Below, one piece after another: positions 12,560 to 25,929 of a DNA stretch of 48,710 nt. Every line of letters begins with the position of its first letter. Position 1 is the first letter of the stretch. The stretch spans positions 1-48,710 of the forward strand of contig NOWV01000322.1 of NCBI GenBank assembly GCA_003344405.1, read 5' to 3'. Source of the stretch: Trichoplax sp. H2. Its lineage: Eukaryota > Placozoa > Uniplacotomia > Trichoplacea. Made by a program: the position numbers and the translations under genes. Below the pieces are notes generated by a model that was given only the letters and a program-made list of their open reading frames with translations, searched no databases and was not told where the DNA came from.

Positions 12560-15500
12560 AATATTGATATACTCGCCTGCAGCTTACAAGAATTCAACCA
12601 ATTGATTGGACTTCAAAGGTCGCATCCTTTTTTATTTCTCCATGCCTATGGACCAGTGTTATATTACCGTACAGTAAAGTGTAAACTATGGACTCCGTAC
12701 CCTGCACTGCACTCTGTCCTGTTTCATTCCTCGAGAAGGTGAACAATCCAAATGCCTTTCTTGTTGCCATAAATGGTTCACAACGCTCTGCACATTCGCA
12801 AAGTCTTACTCCTTACTTTTCTTCTGCTTATAAGCTGAAGTTAACCCCTAGCCGTTGAAATCAGACTTCACTCAAAGGTGTGCACAAATCGTCTATCCAG
12901 GACTGCACTATCCTTCTTTTTACTAGCCCGTAAAAAGGCCACAGCTTGCTGGAGCTGTTCAATTACCATGAATGACTGTATTTTCAATCATTCTCTGTAG
13001 CATATTTACTAAATACAACTACTGTACGTAGGCTAAGAAAAGGGATGATAGAAAGGAATTTTGTGTCATAGGTAACTGCGTCTATTTACAATTGAATATG
13101 TTCATTTCAAATTTTACCCACCAATAGCAATGCCGCATATTGGTCGACATATGTACGTATCCGATTGATTGGGGAGGGGGCGATTGTCCGATTTGCTGTA
13201 CCGTCGCTGCCGCCCCAAAATACATGTTGCAATTACAATCTGCATGCAATGCATTCCGTTGATCGAATTTCTGAACTGTGTACTCAGCACTTTGTTCACA
13301 TTTGTCGCTAGTACACCCACTGTCGTTTACTTGCGGTTAAAATAAAACACAGAAAATAAATAAACAAACATTGAAATAGCTTCAGCACGTTTGGGTGGTC
13401 ATTTCGTCACTAAATAAATAACGCTCGCAAGAAATAGCAAGGCCGTCACCAAACGTATGCTTTCCAATCCTACACAGACTCCTATTTTTTCTTTATCAGC
13501 TCTTACTGTATTGTTCTTATTTTATTCCTTTTGCTTAATGATTACCACGCCATAATTCGTATCTAATGATATCGATCATCAATTAATCAACTGCAAAGTC
13601 TGCATAAACTAAGCTACAGCACAACTACTGTCGTTAAATAGAGTCTCGAGTTTCGCGCACCAAAGATCAAGTTTTCATGCGCATACTCCATGCATGATTT
13701 CTCCTACATTTGCATGCAAGTAAAGATAAACATGGAAATTTATCAACGCTACGCCATTTTATACTATGCAGTATTATCAAGACCTAAAAATCTGCAAACG
13801 AGATCCTTGTCTTTCATCAAGTCAATGATTAATTAATTTTCATCAATAGTCCATGATCGTTTACATTATTGCAATGGCCATGACAACTGCTACAGTAGTG
13901 GTCTGAGCCCTGTTCTGTGAAAGGTCAAGGTATTCCTTGATATTGGTAAAAATGATGAAATGATATTCGCCAATACGATGATTTACAGTTACAGCAAAGC
14001 CAAATTTTAGCATTCTTCCTTGCGTTACATTAAGAACTTTTCCGTATCATGATCAACATCCAATTGTATCTGTACTCGATCAAATGCTGCAGTGCATTAT
14101 AGCCACCCTGTTTAATGGTGGAAATTTACTTATTGTACAGTGTACATGTTCATTGGATAATGTAAGGTCCGAATACGAGTACCTATTCGCAAGTCCAGAT
14201 TGAGTCTTGCTTACTGTAGGCTATACGTAGAGTACTGTTTATCATTCTACATGGGGTATTTCTGCGATAAATTATGAGATTGATAATTATTATGAACAAT
14301 AAGGAAATTATCATAAGCTGCTCTGTCTTGCCTTTGCCTTATTAAAGATCCTATTAAGCTCAAATCAGCCACAGACGGCTGCCTCTGAACATCAAACTAT
14401 CGTATGTCAATCAACGTTGCACTATACTAGTGTACATATCATTTACTATCCTAATAAGATTTGTTGAAGCACAAACCATGAATCGCATAATTGCCTGAAA
14501 ATTACCCTTCATTGAAATCGACCTGCTGCCAAGGAGGCTAAGAGATATTACAATTTCTTACTAACCTCATTCTATCATTAGGAAATCCATGCAACTCGAA
14601 CTACGTCAATCAATCAAGAGTATCCATACTCAGACCTCCAGTTTTAGTCATGGTCTGGTAGGAAACAGCTCTTATGCAACATATTTCTCTGTGTTTATTA
14701 AGTACAGTACTGTATCAATCAATAACCACTTCAGTTTTGGATGCCCTACATCCTGTGATATTCGTCCTTAAAACATGATGTACCGTTCTAAATACTACAA
14801 CTCTTTCTGCAATCATCGTGGATTCGTGGTTAATTTTAATAATTTGAATTTGACTCAATCTTAATTAATACAGTATATAAATAGTAAGTGGAATCCTTTC
14901 CTAAACTCATTGCTATCAAACTGAGGTGTTACTTAAACAGCAATTACTACAAAATTGGCTTGACGGCTCAACGAAAATTCTCCAGTACATTTACTATCTA
15001 TGTCTATCCATAGCTGTATTTGCGCCACCAATGATCAATATATTTGTACAAGAGTACAATAAACGCTAGACCGATAGCACTTGATGATTGCTAAAATAGG
15101 TGATGATTAATGGATAGAAAGTATATTTATATACCTGGTCAAGAGTTTATAATCTGCAAGTCAAATGATACAGAATAAAGAATTACGGTCTATTGATATA
15201 GTCGTAAAAATAAACGATCGACATAATCATTTAATTAACTAAGTTATAGACTTGTAAACCGAAATATTCAGTTAATGATATCGTTCATAGCTAAGGTACA
15301 ATTGAAATCCGTGCGATATTGCTCTTCTAAATGCGTTGGCCTCATCATAAGAGACGGATATTAATGTTATAGCGAATACCAATGTTGCTAATAGTATTTT
15401 GTTTTGGTAACAACTCGCAACGATAAAATTCGATCAGGGAACTTGATATGTAAGCGATTGAATAATAAAGTAATTAGCAAGTACCTTTTCACAAGTAATC

Positions 15501-18500
15501 AAGATATGTAATCCAGTATTAATCGTTGCGAGTTGTTGCCAAAACAAAATACTATTAGCAACATTGGTATTCGCTATAACATTAATATCCATAGTCAATT
15601 TTTATTCGGTATAAGTGTTGTTTATTAGAACAAATGATCAGTTTATTCGCTTTTCCTAAAAAATTGAATTGATTGTAATGATCAAAATAATGTTTCAATA
15701 ATGTGTAAAGATCTTCACCGACAGTAAATTTGGAATAAGCCAGTAGGGAAATACTTAAGCGTACGAGTATACTGCACATTATTACAGTAAATCATTCGCC
15801 ATTCCAATTTCATATCAGTCACTTTACTGACTTACGACGGCAGTGTTTATACACACGAGGCACATATGTGCAGTAATCAACTTCTCTCACATCATAGCAT
15901 CAAGGAGTTAATCTTAACTAAATATTCAATCGGCTTCGGCTTTAGTGTCGCTTTGCAGCTAATACGAATTTAACTTCTCTGATATATTCATATCGCTTCC
16001 ATAAATAGTTCGTACTAATGTTCATCATTCATGCGTATTGTTATTCATCCTAATATTGGTTTACTTCCTATCGCGTTTTTACTGTAAGTCCAATAATCAG
16101 AGATCGGCTAAGCATAATTATGGCCAACCCACTATGGGAGATCTCAAGCATACTGATCCATGCCTTAGCAGTGATATCATTGGCATGACTATGAAACTCA
16201 CGAGATATACACTTAAGATGATACCTAGAACTGCATTAAATGTAGACTAGTATACTAATGCTACACATGTTATGACAGCATAATGAAGTTAAAAATAATA
16301 AATACATTATAACATACTTTGGTCGGATGAGTCTGTTTCTTAATCTTAAACACTATTAATCTTTACTATTCCAAGAAAAATAGCTGCAACATCTGATGTA
16401 AATACAAATTACAAATTTTATTTGCCCTATAGGTCAAACGTCAAAAAATTAGCAGCTATACATTATTATAATATTACGTCGTAAGGAATAAGTATATTAT
16501 AATTTGTTTGACTACCGGTATATCGATGGATTAGCTTAATTTTCAGATACTGCATTCTTCAGTATTTTAAAAAACTTGTTTAATCACGAAGTAAATTACA
16601 ATAAAGGGTTTGTCACGTCAAAAGTCTCCATTTTTTTTTTCTAGCCATATCAAATTCGTCAGACATTAGAGTAATATTTGTAACTTCCCAAGTGTTACTA
16701 ACAGTAACAAGCTGTAGCAAACACACTGAGAATTGGAGAGAGACCAGTAACATTTTCTATGGTTATAAAATAAAGAATGAAAGATACAGTTTATCTCTTC
16801 CAGAATTGTCCTATAACAATACAGAATAAATCAAAAAGTTGGATTGAACGAAAGTATGTCGCGACTAAAGTTTATCCTCTGCAAGTATTCTTACAAGTCA
16901 TGTAGGCTTGGAAAATGGCAGTCTTAAATAGCGCTTAGTACTACATCGATTCATTTACCGTGGCCTATCCTTTACCTAGTGATGTATAACAATTTCATCC
17001 AGAGTTCATAAACTGATAAAGCAATAATTGAAATAATAATAAAGACTAGCCTTACTATTTTAGTACGTTGAATGAATTCAACAACAGGCTTAATATATGG
17101 ACCGCATAACCTTTTAGTTACTATATTTAATCCTTTGCTATACGGCCGAATTTATGTAGCTACCATTACGCTGCACTGTAGTCATCAAATAATTACTAGG
17201 AGGACTACGTAAAGTACGATGAAATAAAATGAATTCATATCATGCGCTTCCTTCTAAAACAAATCCTAAAGAAAACAATCACTGCTGTTTGTCATTTCTT
17301 AACCTGTATGAAAAGATTAAATTATTTTATAGAACCTCCATTCTAATCTAGAGTTCACCTGTATAATTATTATTTAATAATATTGTAAAATTTGTATGCT
17401 AGTGCTAACAGATTATGGTACTATTTAATCGCAATACTTTTAAGACTGACACGATATTGCTAAAGCCTAAAAATTACTGTAAGGCATCTGTATACCATCA
17501 CATGTGTGGTATTATTTTAAAAATTAGTGTGTTAAGATAAATAATGTATATGTACGCGTATACTCTTTGTTCACATATATATTTAAAAATACCAACGAAC
17601 GAAGTCCACATCAGTCATAAACAAATATATTTTATTTTATGTATAAATTAGTAGATAGAATCACTTAACCATCAGTATGGATCACTTGATATTATATAGT
17701 AACTAGCGGTCCATGGTTATCTGACATCTTGGTAGTTCCTTCACTATTAGCATTAATTTGACAAGATTAAATGTAAGCATACGCAAGCGCCGTGGAAAAA
17801 TCGATATTTTAATTATTAATAGGGACTTTCTAGCATTATTATCAAGCCAATATATCGACTTTGTTGATAAAAATTGTAAACACAGTTGAATAGTTCCATA
17901 GCTAACCATATCAACAGTTTATTAGTAGAACAAACTCCTTAATATTAAGGCCACCCGATTATCATGTGCATTCTCGATGAATGGAAGTCATTAATTTTGC
18001 TCTTTATAATATTTATTTTTAATGTTTATATAATCTTTCATAACATCTGTGGTAGCTGTATTATGGATCTGATGTTGCAAGTTTGTTTCTGACATCCAGT
18101 AAGCAAGAAATTTTGAGCAATGTTAAGCATTTATCAACTTGATTTGTATCACTGATATACGTAGTATTGCGAGGTATACAAATACTGATTTAATTGATCG
18201 CTAACACTTCATAAGAAGATATCAAGAATTGTATCGAACACGAATAGTCTGAAAAATTACACCTTGCTGCCAGTCTTATAGAAACGGTATTCTATAATCA
18301 TCATTATTGCAATATGATCTCCAACCCAATTTATTATAAAAAATTAAAAAAATAAAATCTGCTCAAGTCTTTGTTTCAATAATGTACATCTAATCTTTTA
18401 TTAATTCAGATCATTTGTATTTTATTGTTTATCAAGAACTGTAGGATTGGTATTAAATAGTATATTATTTCGATCGTTATTAAAGATGAATCAATTATAT

Positions 18501-21500
18501 CGACGATTCTTCTGTACTTCGTACGAAGGCAACAGCTGTTATCTTTAAATATCTTTCTAACTTGCTTTATACAAATAAAGATGTCACCTAGAAATTAAAT
18601 CAAAAAATGGTGAATAATATTTCTATTAACGATATGTATAGTACTCTATAATATCAAATAATACTCTGTATTAACAAGTAAGACCTAATTCCTATTTCGT
18701 TGAGAATAACTTTAAAGTAACTCTGCTTAGAATCTTTTGTTACATTAATTTAAGTTCTTCTAGGCGTTCGAGCCATTTCCTCAGACTACACAAGGTAATT
18801 ATTTAAAATTATCATTAACTAGAGCTCTAGTAATCTCAAAAAAAGGCACTCGTATAGTATTGTTTTAATGCATAACGCTACTGCATGTTACAAGACACAT
18901 CTTCATTTTCTCGAATAATTGTTTAATACCTCAAGATGTTGATGAAGTGCAGTATGGGTATTTTCGTATATAATTAATTATTATATAATTATCACCCACG
19001 ACTGCTATATTTCTATTCGATAAACAAGATTAATCCCAATGGAAGCTCATAAATTATTCATTCTCGTAAGCATGTATTTTCATCATATTAAACAATGTTA
19101 TAATCACTTTAAAGCTAGATGGCATAATACAATAAATGCAATTAACTTTTGCAATCTGTGTGAACAGATGGCTTATATAACAATATGCTGGCCTTATACT
19201 ATCTTGATTGAGTTGGAGGGATTCTTTTTTAATATAAGTGTGGCACATAATCGAAATATTCAATTATACCATTGTTGTTCTGATCCACGCTTTCATTCGT
19301 AAAATGAATGGCGGTGAACTCTATCATCATGAAACTTATATTCAAGACAATCTCTGTAAATCAATAGTAAATACGCCATTCGTTCCACGTAACAAGATGG
19401 TAATTCTATGCAGCCTAGATTTCATACGATAATGGATAGTTGACGAATCCATTTCAAAATGAAAGGCTTATTCCTTTTGCGCTTTGTTACCAGCCTCAAT
19501 TTACTTACTATTCAAGTAGATTTTAGCCTTTGCCAAAAAAATTCGATACTAATAATTGTAAAGTCATATTATAGCCCTGATGATTAAATTGAACTATTAT
19601 ACTGTATGTATTTATAAATAAGAACAGTCAACCTTATGTTTAGTTTTATTCATATTACGAATCTGGCACATATTGTCAAATAGTTTTTTTTTTAAGAAAA
19701 AATCCATAGCTTCATATATAAGGAGGGTATGCGATGTCTTAGGTGCCATCTAGCCTATCCCTGTTGTATATTAAAGTTCTAACCTTATGTCCCAAGCTGT
19801 CTGTATAGTATGTCTCATTACGCATTATTTATAACATTCCATCATACTGTAGCATTTTAAGAAAGCTTTAGTGTTTTTGATCTGCAAACACTGTTAAGAA
19901 TCTCATACTATAAGATTTCATTCATTAGCAGCATTAATCAGCTGTGTTATACTTTATGCGATTGGCGATAATTTAATTTCTATTTAGTTTTATATATAAT
20001 GAGATGATTGATCGATAATATAATTGTAGTACATAATGAATTTAGTTTCTCATTTGCTCACTGTAGGCGCAAGAATAAATCAGTTTTCTTGATACCTGAT
20101 AACAATGCATTACTACGAGGACAGCTACAATGGACAGGATATAGATATAATCTATTTTATTTGCATTTTAGGTATAGAAAAAATATGCAATCATGACGAC
20201 AGACTATACACATACGCAGCGTTTGAAAATGATTTATTAGTATCGTTAAGAACTACGAACAAAAGGTATCCGCAGTTGTATATCTATTTACAAAAACAGT
20301 GATTCATTTAACCATGATAGAGCAAAATTAGTCAGCACTGCATACCTTTGACTAATAAACAATTAGCAAGAACCAATAAAATTGAAATATGGTATCAGAT
20401 TGTCAATCACGAATGAATCAACGTATGACCAAAATGTGATTAGTAAAGGGAAAATTACGGAAATGAATATTGAATATTGGAATAAGAACGTAAAGAATGC
20501 TATAGGACAGATTATGTAAACGAATTAACGCACAATTAAGATAGTGATTCATGAAGAAAATCATTCGGAATATCAAATATTTACGGGCGAAATTCATGAA
20601 TTCGGTACTAACTAAATCACGCCACTGAACAAAAATTTACCGTACACTAATCGACAATAAAATATGACGCATAGTTAGAACAGATTTTAACTTCAAAAAC
20701 GGAAATATTACTGATGGCTTTGATTGGTAAATATTACAGATGACGTACGGAATTGTTTATTAGCCATCATCAATTAGTGGCATTCATTTTCTGCATTGGT
20801 CGCAAAATGAATGCATTACGAAAGGAATAACTGTTCTGTAATTGTAAGTAAGCAAGAAAGCGCCGCTAATGTCCAATTTGACATGAATTTTTTGATATGG
20901 TTGCTATACTGTGTGAACTTGGATCGATTGAAAATTAATTTAATTATTAGTACAATAGCATCGAAGCTGGGAGGTATGCAAGACTCTACGAAATACAATG
21001 CATTCATTAGTCAACATGCCCACAAATATTGTTGAATATGTACACGTATGTTTTTATTTTATGTAATGTAATAGCTAAGGATGATTATCATTTCTTTAAA
21101 GTTGATATCACCATGTTCTGTCACTTTGTATCCTATTGCAACGTTAAACAAATAAAATCTTGCATTAATCCTACGTAACAGGCTATTCATTTTCAACTGA
21201 TGGATCACTCGAACAGTTTGTACCGACAAACATTCAGTGGGTGGAGGTTTATCGTATATAATTGAATTTACCGATATTTCTATAGGGCCTGTAATAAGTA
21301 TTTATTAAACGGCATGTCCTATATAGGATGACGTCCTGTTTTGAATAGTAAAGGCAGGTAGGTAGGTCCTATCTTGCAAGCCATTACTGCACTGCATTTC
21401 GAGTTAGTCGTATACTGTATATTCCGTATTCGCTAATTACACTTTGCTCTCGGTTTTTTAAAGTATTTACCGCCAAAATATTCAATATGTACATTTACAT

Positions 21501-24153
21501 AGGTACACAACCGCTGGCGAGACAGATTAAGTCAATTGTCTTTTAATAATAATACAAAGATTAAGAAATTTAACCTAAAGGTAACACATGGTAAAGTGCA
21601 TTCCCTTAGCTCGCCAGGTCCAATATTTGTAAACAAATACTGATAACGTCGTCTAGCGCTATAATTATAGCTGTTAAGTAGCTATTTATATTTTACAGTA
21701 TACAATCACCTTTAATCACGCAGCAAGAGTGCTCTTGGTAGTGAGTAAATATGTTCTGTAGTATTAGCACCGAATAGACGCAATTTCTGCCATGAAAACA
21801 ATATCGGAAGTTCTGAACATTACTTGCACAAGTAGCATAGAATTGTCTGTAAATAAAGAGAATACCTACCTGCACAGTATTCATATGCATATTTTAATGT
21901 GTAAAGAATTAATCAAGTTATTACAAAACCATTGCATGCACTAAAATTCTAATGCCCAGATTTTGTAAAATAAGTTATTGTAGATATTTTATACTACTCG
22001 ACCTACCGGCATCTACAATTTATCAGTAAAGTGTGGTAATGTAGAACGTAAATAAAATTAACTTTGACTTCCTAAGTAGATCGTAAACAACGACAATGCA
22101 TGATGAAAACACTGCAAAATCCAGTAATATTACGCGTCAAATCTGTTTATGTTGAGTTGCTCAAGACTCATAATCACGATAGATTTAAGCTGACTTTCAA
22201 CCGAGATTTATAATTATAATGATGTTGTTGATTCTGCAAGTGCTGTAGAGGGTATGGTGACGACAAAAATTAAAATCGTTTTGATTATCTGCAATAGACG
22301 TAATGATTACAGTACAGCGCTTTGATTGATTTTGAACCAAAAACGGAATTTAGGGTTTCGTTAACTACCGTTGTATATCACAATAATGAGTCCAGTATTT
22401 GAATATGTGTAACAATCTAAGAAAAGCAGACTAAAATTGAGCGAAGTAATTAACTATATTTAATGTAAGACAATTATCTATTATCTCTAATATTATCGAA
22501 TTACTCATACTTACTGCTGGTTAGAAGTTTATTTACAAGTTATCCATTACAGTATAGATGATTGTGATGTAAAATTCTCCGATATGCTTGGGTTATCAGC
22601 TGACAATCTTTTGCAAATTCCAAGTATCTAATACTACAATACGAGTATAGTAATATCTGCCTAGAAAGGAGCGAACTTACTCCAAAAATAACAATTGCTT
22701 GAATATTTTTTCTCGCTGAAAATGTTTAATTCCTTGAGTTAGGTATTGCTCCTAGATGAAAGCAGTTCGACCGATTCAATCCGTGAATTGGCTTTACGGC
22801 AGGTTATTAAACTAGTATGATGACTTTCGTGTCGATATTAATTTCCTTATTTTTGTCATGGCTAATATTTTCTCTAAAACCGACTACAATGTTTCGAACT
22901 CAAGACCCAATTGTCTATGAAAAATTGGTAAATTGGTTAATTATTATTATATTCGGCCAAATCCTCGATTAATGCACATAATTACTGTATGATATAACCA
23001 CTATCATACGATGTATAAGTTCATCATGACGCAACAAGTAGTAGTTTAAAAACAGTATACGTAATTTCAACTGATTCTAAACTGCAGTATGCCAAAATAT
23101 CAATGGATAATCGTTGTAGCATTATGCGTATACACGAGTATAACTATTGCTATTTGATTGCCGTAATTTTCCTGTTTGCATAGTGAAATTTATTACTCGA
23201 TTCAATATACTTGGGTGTCAAATTTATCACATCGTCAAAAATTACTCCTTATTTCAACAAAACAAAGCAGAATCAACTGTCACTCTGATCTAGATGCAAA
23301 GTTCACACCTGATCGCCTTACGATTTGATGTCTGCTACATTAGCTCTAAAGATCGTAAGACAATACATAAATCTAATATTGACATATGATGGTGCATTGA
23401 GCTACTGTCACATTGTCGTTGTAAAGTGATATTTCGATCTAATTACGCCGGTGCAAGTTTAAAGTACCAATGAGAGCTAAGCCATATACAGAATAGAGTT
23501 AATTAATTATTAGCTAAAAACCTATTAACTATAAAACCAAGCTATAAATTTTATAATATTATTTTTATTATTTGCTAATATTCTTTTGCAAATGAGTGGC
23601 ACCGTTGATTAATTATTGCAATTGGATAACATAGACTGTCTAAGAGAGACTAGACCTATGATATACTATAAATAATTATAATAGGTGATAAATTATTTGT
23701 ATCTATCTATATTAATTCGCTAAGATTGACATACGTATAAAATACTTTACTATCACCTATAATGGAATTGTGGAGTAGAGTAAACATTTAAAAATTTTCT
23801 GCCAAAGTTGCTGTGAACGTATACTGTAACACGTCTTTATATAAAATTTCGAGGCTCAAGCTTTAAAATATCACTCCCATTTGTTCATCTATAAGATTCT
23901 TTGGTGGATCTGAAATTTCGAAAAACTGAAGATGGCTAGCCCTCAAAAATTATTAGGTAGATTCAGTATTTTATTGCGATTTGCCATGCATTGCCGATTA
24001 AAAACATGCAGTCTATTTTTCAGTTAAAAATGCGTTATGTCAATTTCTGCTTGCTGTGCAGCATCACTGTATTATGTGCAGAGATCGTAGAATATTCAAG
24101 TCTGATAAAGTAGAGTGTTCACAATAATGATAAATTGGCTACATTAAGCTTTA
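12560..24153. other. Long AT-rich gap without a recognised gene
   Basis: About 11.6 kb between the GTAC-word island and ATIC. G+C falls to the AT-rich background after about 13.5 kb. No exon with family resemblance was found. The open frames (for example 16038-16250, 19039-19302 and 20811-21035, all +) are under 90 codons and unrecognised. The one structured element is the 69-bp inverted repeat at 15356-15590. Distant regulatory sequence, introns of an unseen gene or decayed elements are all possible. Confidence 0.45.
15356..15590. repeat. 69-bp inverted repeat (fold-back element)
   Basis: Left arm 15356-15424 and right arm 15522-15590 are reverse complements at 68 of 69 positions, with a 97-bp AT-rich centre. 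The similarity stops sharply outside both arms. No open frame for a transposase lies between them, and I see no clear target-site duplication. It could be a MITE-like or fold-back element, or a recent inverted duplication; a transcript would form a long hairpin. Confidence 0.88.
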
Positions 24154-25929
24154 ATGATCAATTTCATCTTGATAATAGCTCTCGTGAGTACGTCCAATCG
24201 TGAAAATTTACCATGGTTTGCAACGCAACTTTACGAATTCGGTTATGAAATAGTTGCTTCTGGTGGCACTGCTGCATGTCTTAGGTCAAATTATATCCCG
24301 GTGGTAGATGTTTCTCAAATTACCCGTCATCGAGAAATGCTGGCAGGCCGCGTTAAAACATTGCATCCAGCAATTCATTCTGGGATCTTAGCACGCAACT
24401 GCCCCGAGGACTTGCAGGAAATGGTTGAATTCGGCTATCAATTTTTTGATGTTGTCGTTTGCAATTTATACCCCTTCGAAGAGATAGCAAAACGCGGCAT
24501 TAAAATAGATGATGCAATTGAGCAAATTGATATCGGAGGCGTAACATTACTACGAGCTGCTGCCAAAAACTATCAGCGTGTGACTGCAGTTTGCGATCCA
24601 AATGATTACCAACGAATTTGTTCCGAGATAGAAGCTAGCCAAGAAAATCGCACCACTTTAGGATTAAGGAAGGAATTAGCATTGAAAGCTTTAAATACAA
24701 CGGCTGCATACGATTTCGCTATTAGCAATTATCTTCGCTATGAGTTTAAAGCGGGTACATCTCAAATGGATTTACGTTATGGCATGAATTCACATCAGAA
24801 GGAAGCTCAAATTTTTACGTTTTCTGATGTATTGCCAGTAGCCACTTTAAACGGAAAACCAAGCTTTATAAACATGCTAGATGCTTTAAACAGCTGGCAA
24901 CTTGTGCAAGAACTTCGTAATATTTCCAGTCTGCCTGCGGCAGCGTCATTTAAACATGTAAGTCCGGCAGGTGCGGCTGTGGCCGTACCATTATCGAGTG
25001 CTGAAGTTTTATCAAGCATGGTAAAAGGATTTGAGCTTACTGCTCAAGCGACAGCGTATGCCCGAGCTAGAAGTGCTGACCGGCTTTCGTCTTTTGGAGA
25101 CTGGATTGCCTTATCCGATATTTGTGACATTGCAACAGCAAAACTGATATGCGCTGATATTTCAGATGGTGTAATAGCACCCGAATATCATCCCGATGCA
25201 TTAGCAATGCTCAAGAAGAAAAAGTCCGGAAAGTTTATCATTTTAACGATGAATTCTAGCTATCGTCCATCGATAAAGGAATATCGAACTGTTTTCGGAC
25301 TTCATCTGCAGCAAGAAAGGAATAATTCCGTTATTAATCGTGAAGCATTATCCGACATTCTTACCAGAGCAAAGGATTTACCCAGTAGCGCTATCTTAGA
25401 CCTATTGGTGGCAACTATCGCTGTGAAGTATGCCCAATCCAATTCTGTTTGCTATGCTTGCAATGGCCAGATAATTGGATTAGGTGCAGGACAACAATCA
25501 CGTATTCATTGCGTTCGACTTGCAGGTGAAAAAGCAAAGCTATGGTGGCTGAGACAACATCCTTACCTAGCAACTGCTCAATTTAAAAATTATGTTCAGC
25601 GTTCTGAAATGAATAATATCATAGATGTATATGTTCGAGGTACCCTTGATATCGACATCCCTAAAACGAATTGGGAAAGCTACTGGGAGAAAGAACCTCA
25701 AGAACTATCCATGGATGAGCGTCAAAAGTGGTTGTCCAAGCTAGGACAGTTATCTATGAGCTCCGATGCATTTTTTCCATTTCGCGATAGTATAAATTTT
25801 GCCAGCACTATTGGTGTTCAATATATAGCTACTCCGATGGGTTCTACTCGCGATGATGATATCATTTCTGCTTGCAACGATAAAAATATAGTCTTAACTC
25901 GACTGCCTGAGCGTTTATTCCATCATTAG
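24154..25929 (+). CDS. ATIC: Bifunctional purine synthesis protein (AICAR transformylase / IMP cyclohydrolase)
   Basis: Catalyses the last two steps of de novo IMP synthesis: formylation of AICAR, then ring closure to IMP, in the cytosol. One uninterrupted frame of 591 codons matches ATIC along its whole length (human protein 592 aa). The N-terminal cyclohydrolase part keeps GRVKTLHP with Lys68, CNLYPF and DIGGVTLLRAAAKN. The transformylase part keeps the Lys267-His268 pair in FKHVSPAGAAV, RYGMN, QSNSVCYA and SSDAFFPFRD, and ends in LFHH. The usual SVSDKTG phosphate-binding turn reads STSNREN at residues 12-18, and the segment before GRVKTLHP is also unusual. An in-frame stop lies just upstream of the chosen ATG, though a short 5' exon ending near 24176 cannot be excluded. 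It is intronless, unlike its spliced neighbours. Confidence 0.95.
   Translation: MINFILIIALVSTSNRENLPWFATQLYEFGYEIVASGGTAACLRSNYIPVVDVSQITRHREMLAGRVKTLHPAIHSGILARNCPEDLQEMVEFGYQFFDVVVCNLYPFEEIAKRGIKIDDAIEQIDIGGVTLLRAAAKNYQRVTAVCDPNDYQRICSEIEASQENRTTLGLRKELALKALNTTAAYDFAISNYLRYEFKAGTSQMDLRYGMNSHQKEAQIFTFSDVLPVATLNGKPSFINMLDALNSWQLVQELRNISSLPAAASFKHVSPAGAAVAVPLSSAEVLSSMVKGFELTAQATAYARARSADRLSSFGDWIALSDICDIATAKLICADISDGVIAPEYHPDALAMLKKKKSGKFIILTMNSSYRPSIKEYRTVFGLHLQQERNNSVINREALSDILTRAKDLPSSAILDLLVATIAVKYAQSNSVCYACNGQIIGLGAGQQSRIHCVRLAGEKAKLWWLRQHPYLATAQFKNYVQRSEMNNIIDVYVRGTLDIDIPKTNWESYWEKEPQELSMDERQKWLSKLGQLSMSSDAFFPFRDSINFASTIGVQYIATPMGSTRDDDIISACNDKNIVLTRLPERLFHH

Larger units (their letters stand above)
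11720..12560. repeat. Palindromic GTAC-word island
   Basis: Dense runs of TACTGTAC and GTACAGTAC words, which are self-complementary, so the DNA or any transcript could fold into many hairpins. The longest run is near 12380-12422. The same word family fills 32.6-36.0 kb and part of the first intron of the SLC49A4 gene. The island also contains the 29-bp inverted repeat and the 91-bp direct repeat listed separately. The open frames inside it are produced by the repeat itself. Confidence 0.8.

Noticed and set aside
16038-16250. 70-codon frame with a hydrophobic start and polar tail
   Set aside because: Looks superficially like the end of a membrane protein, but no upstream exon, family or donor/acceptor support was found.
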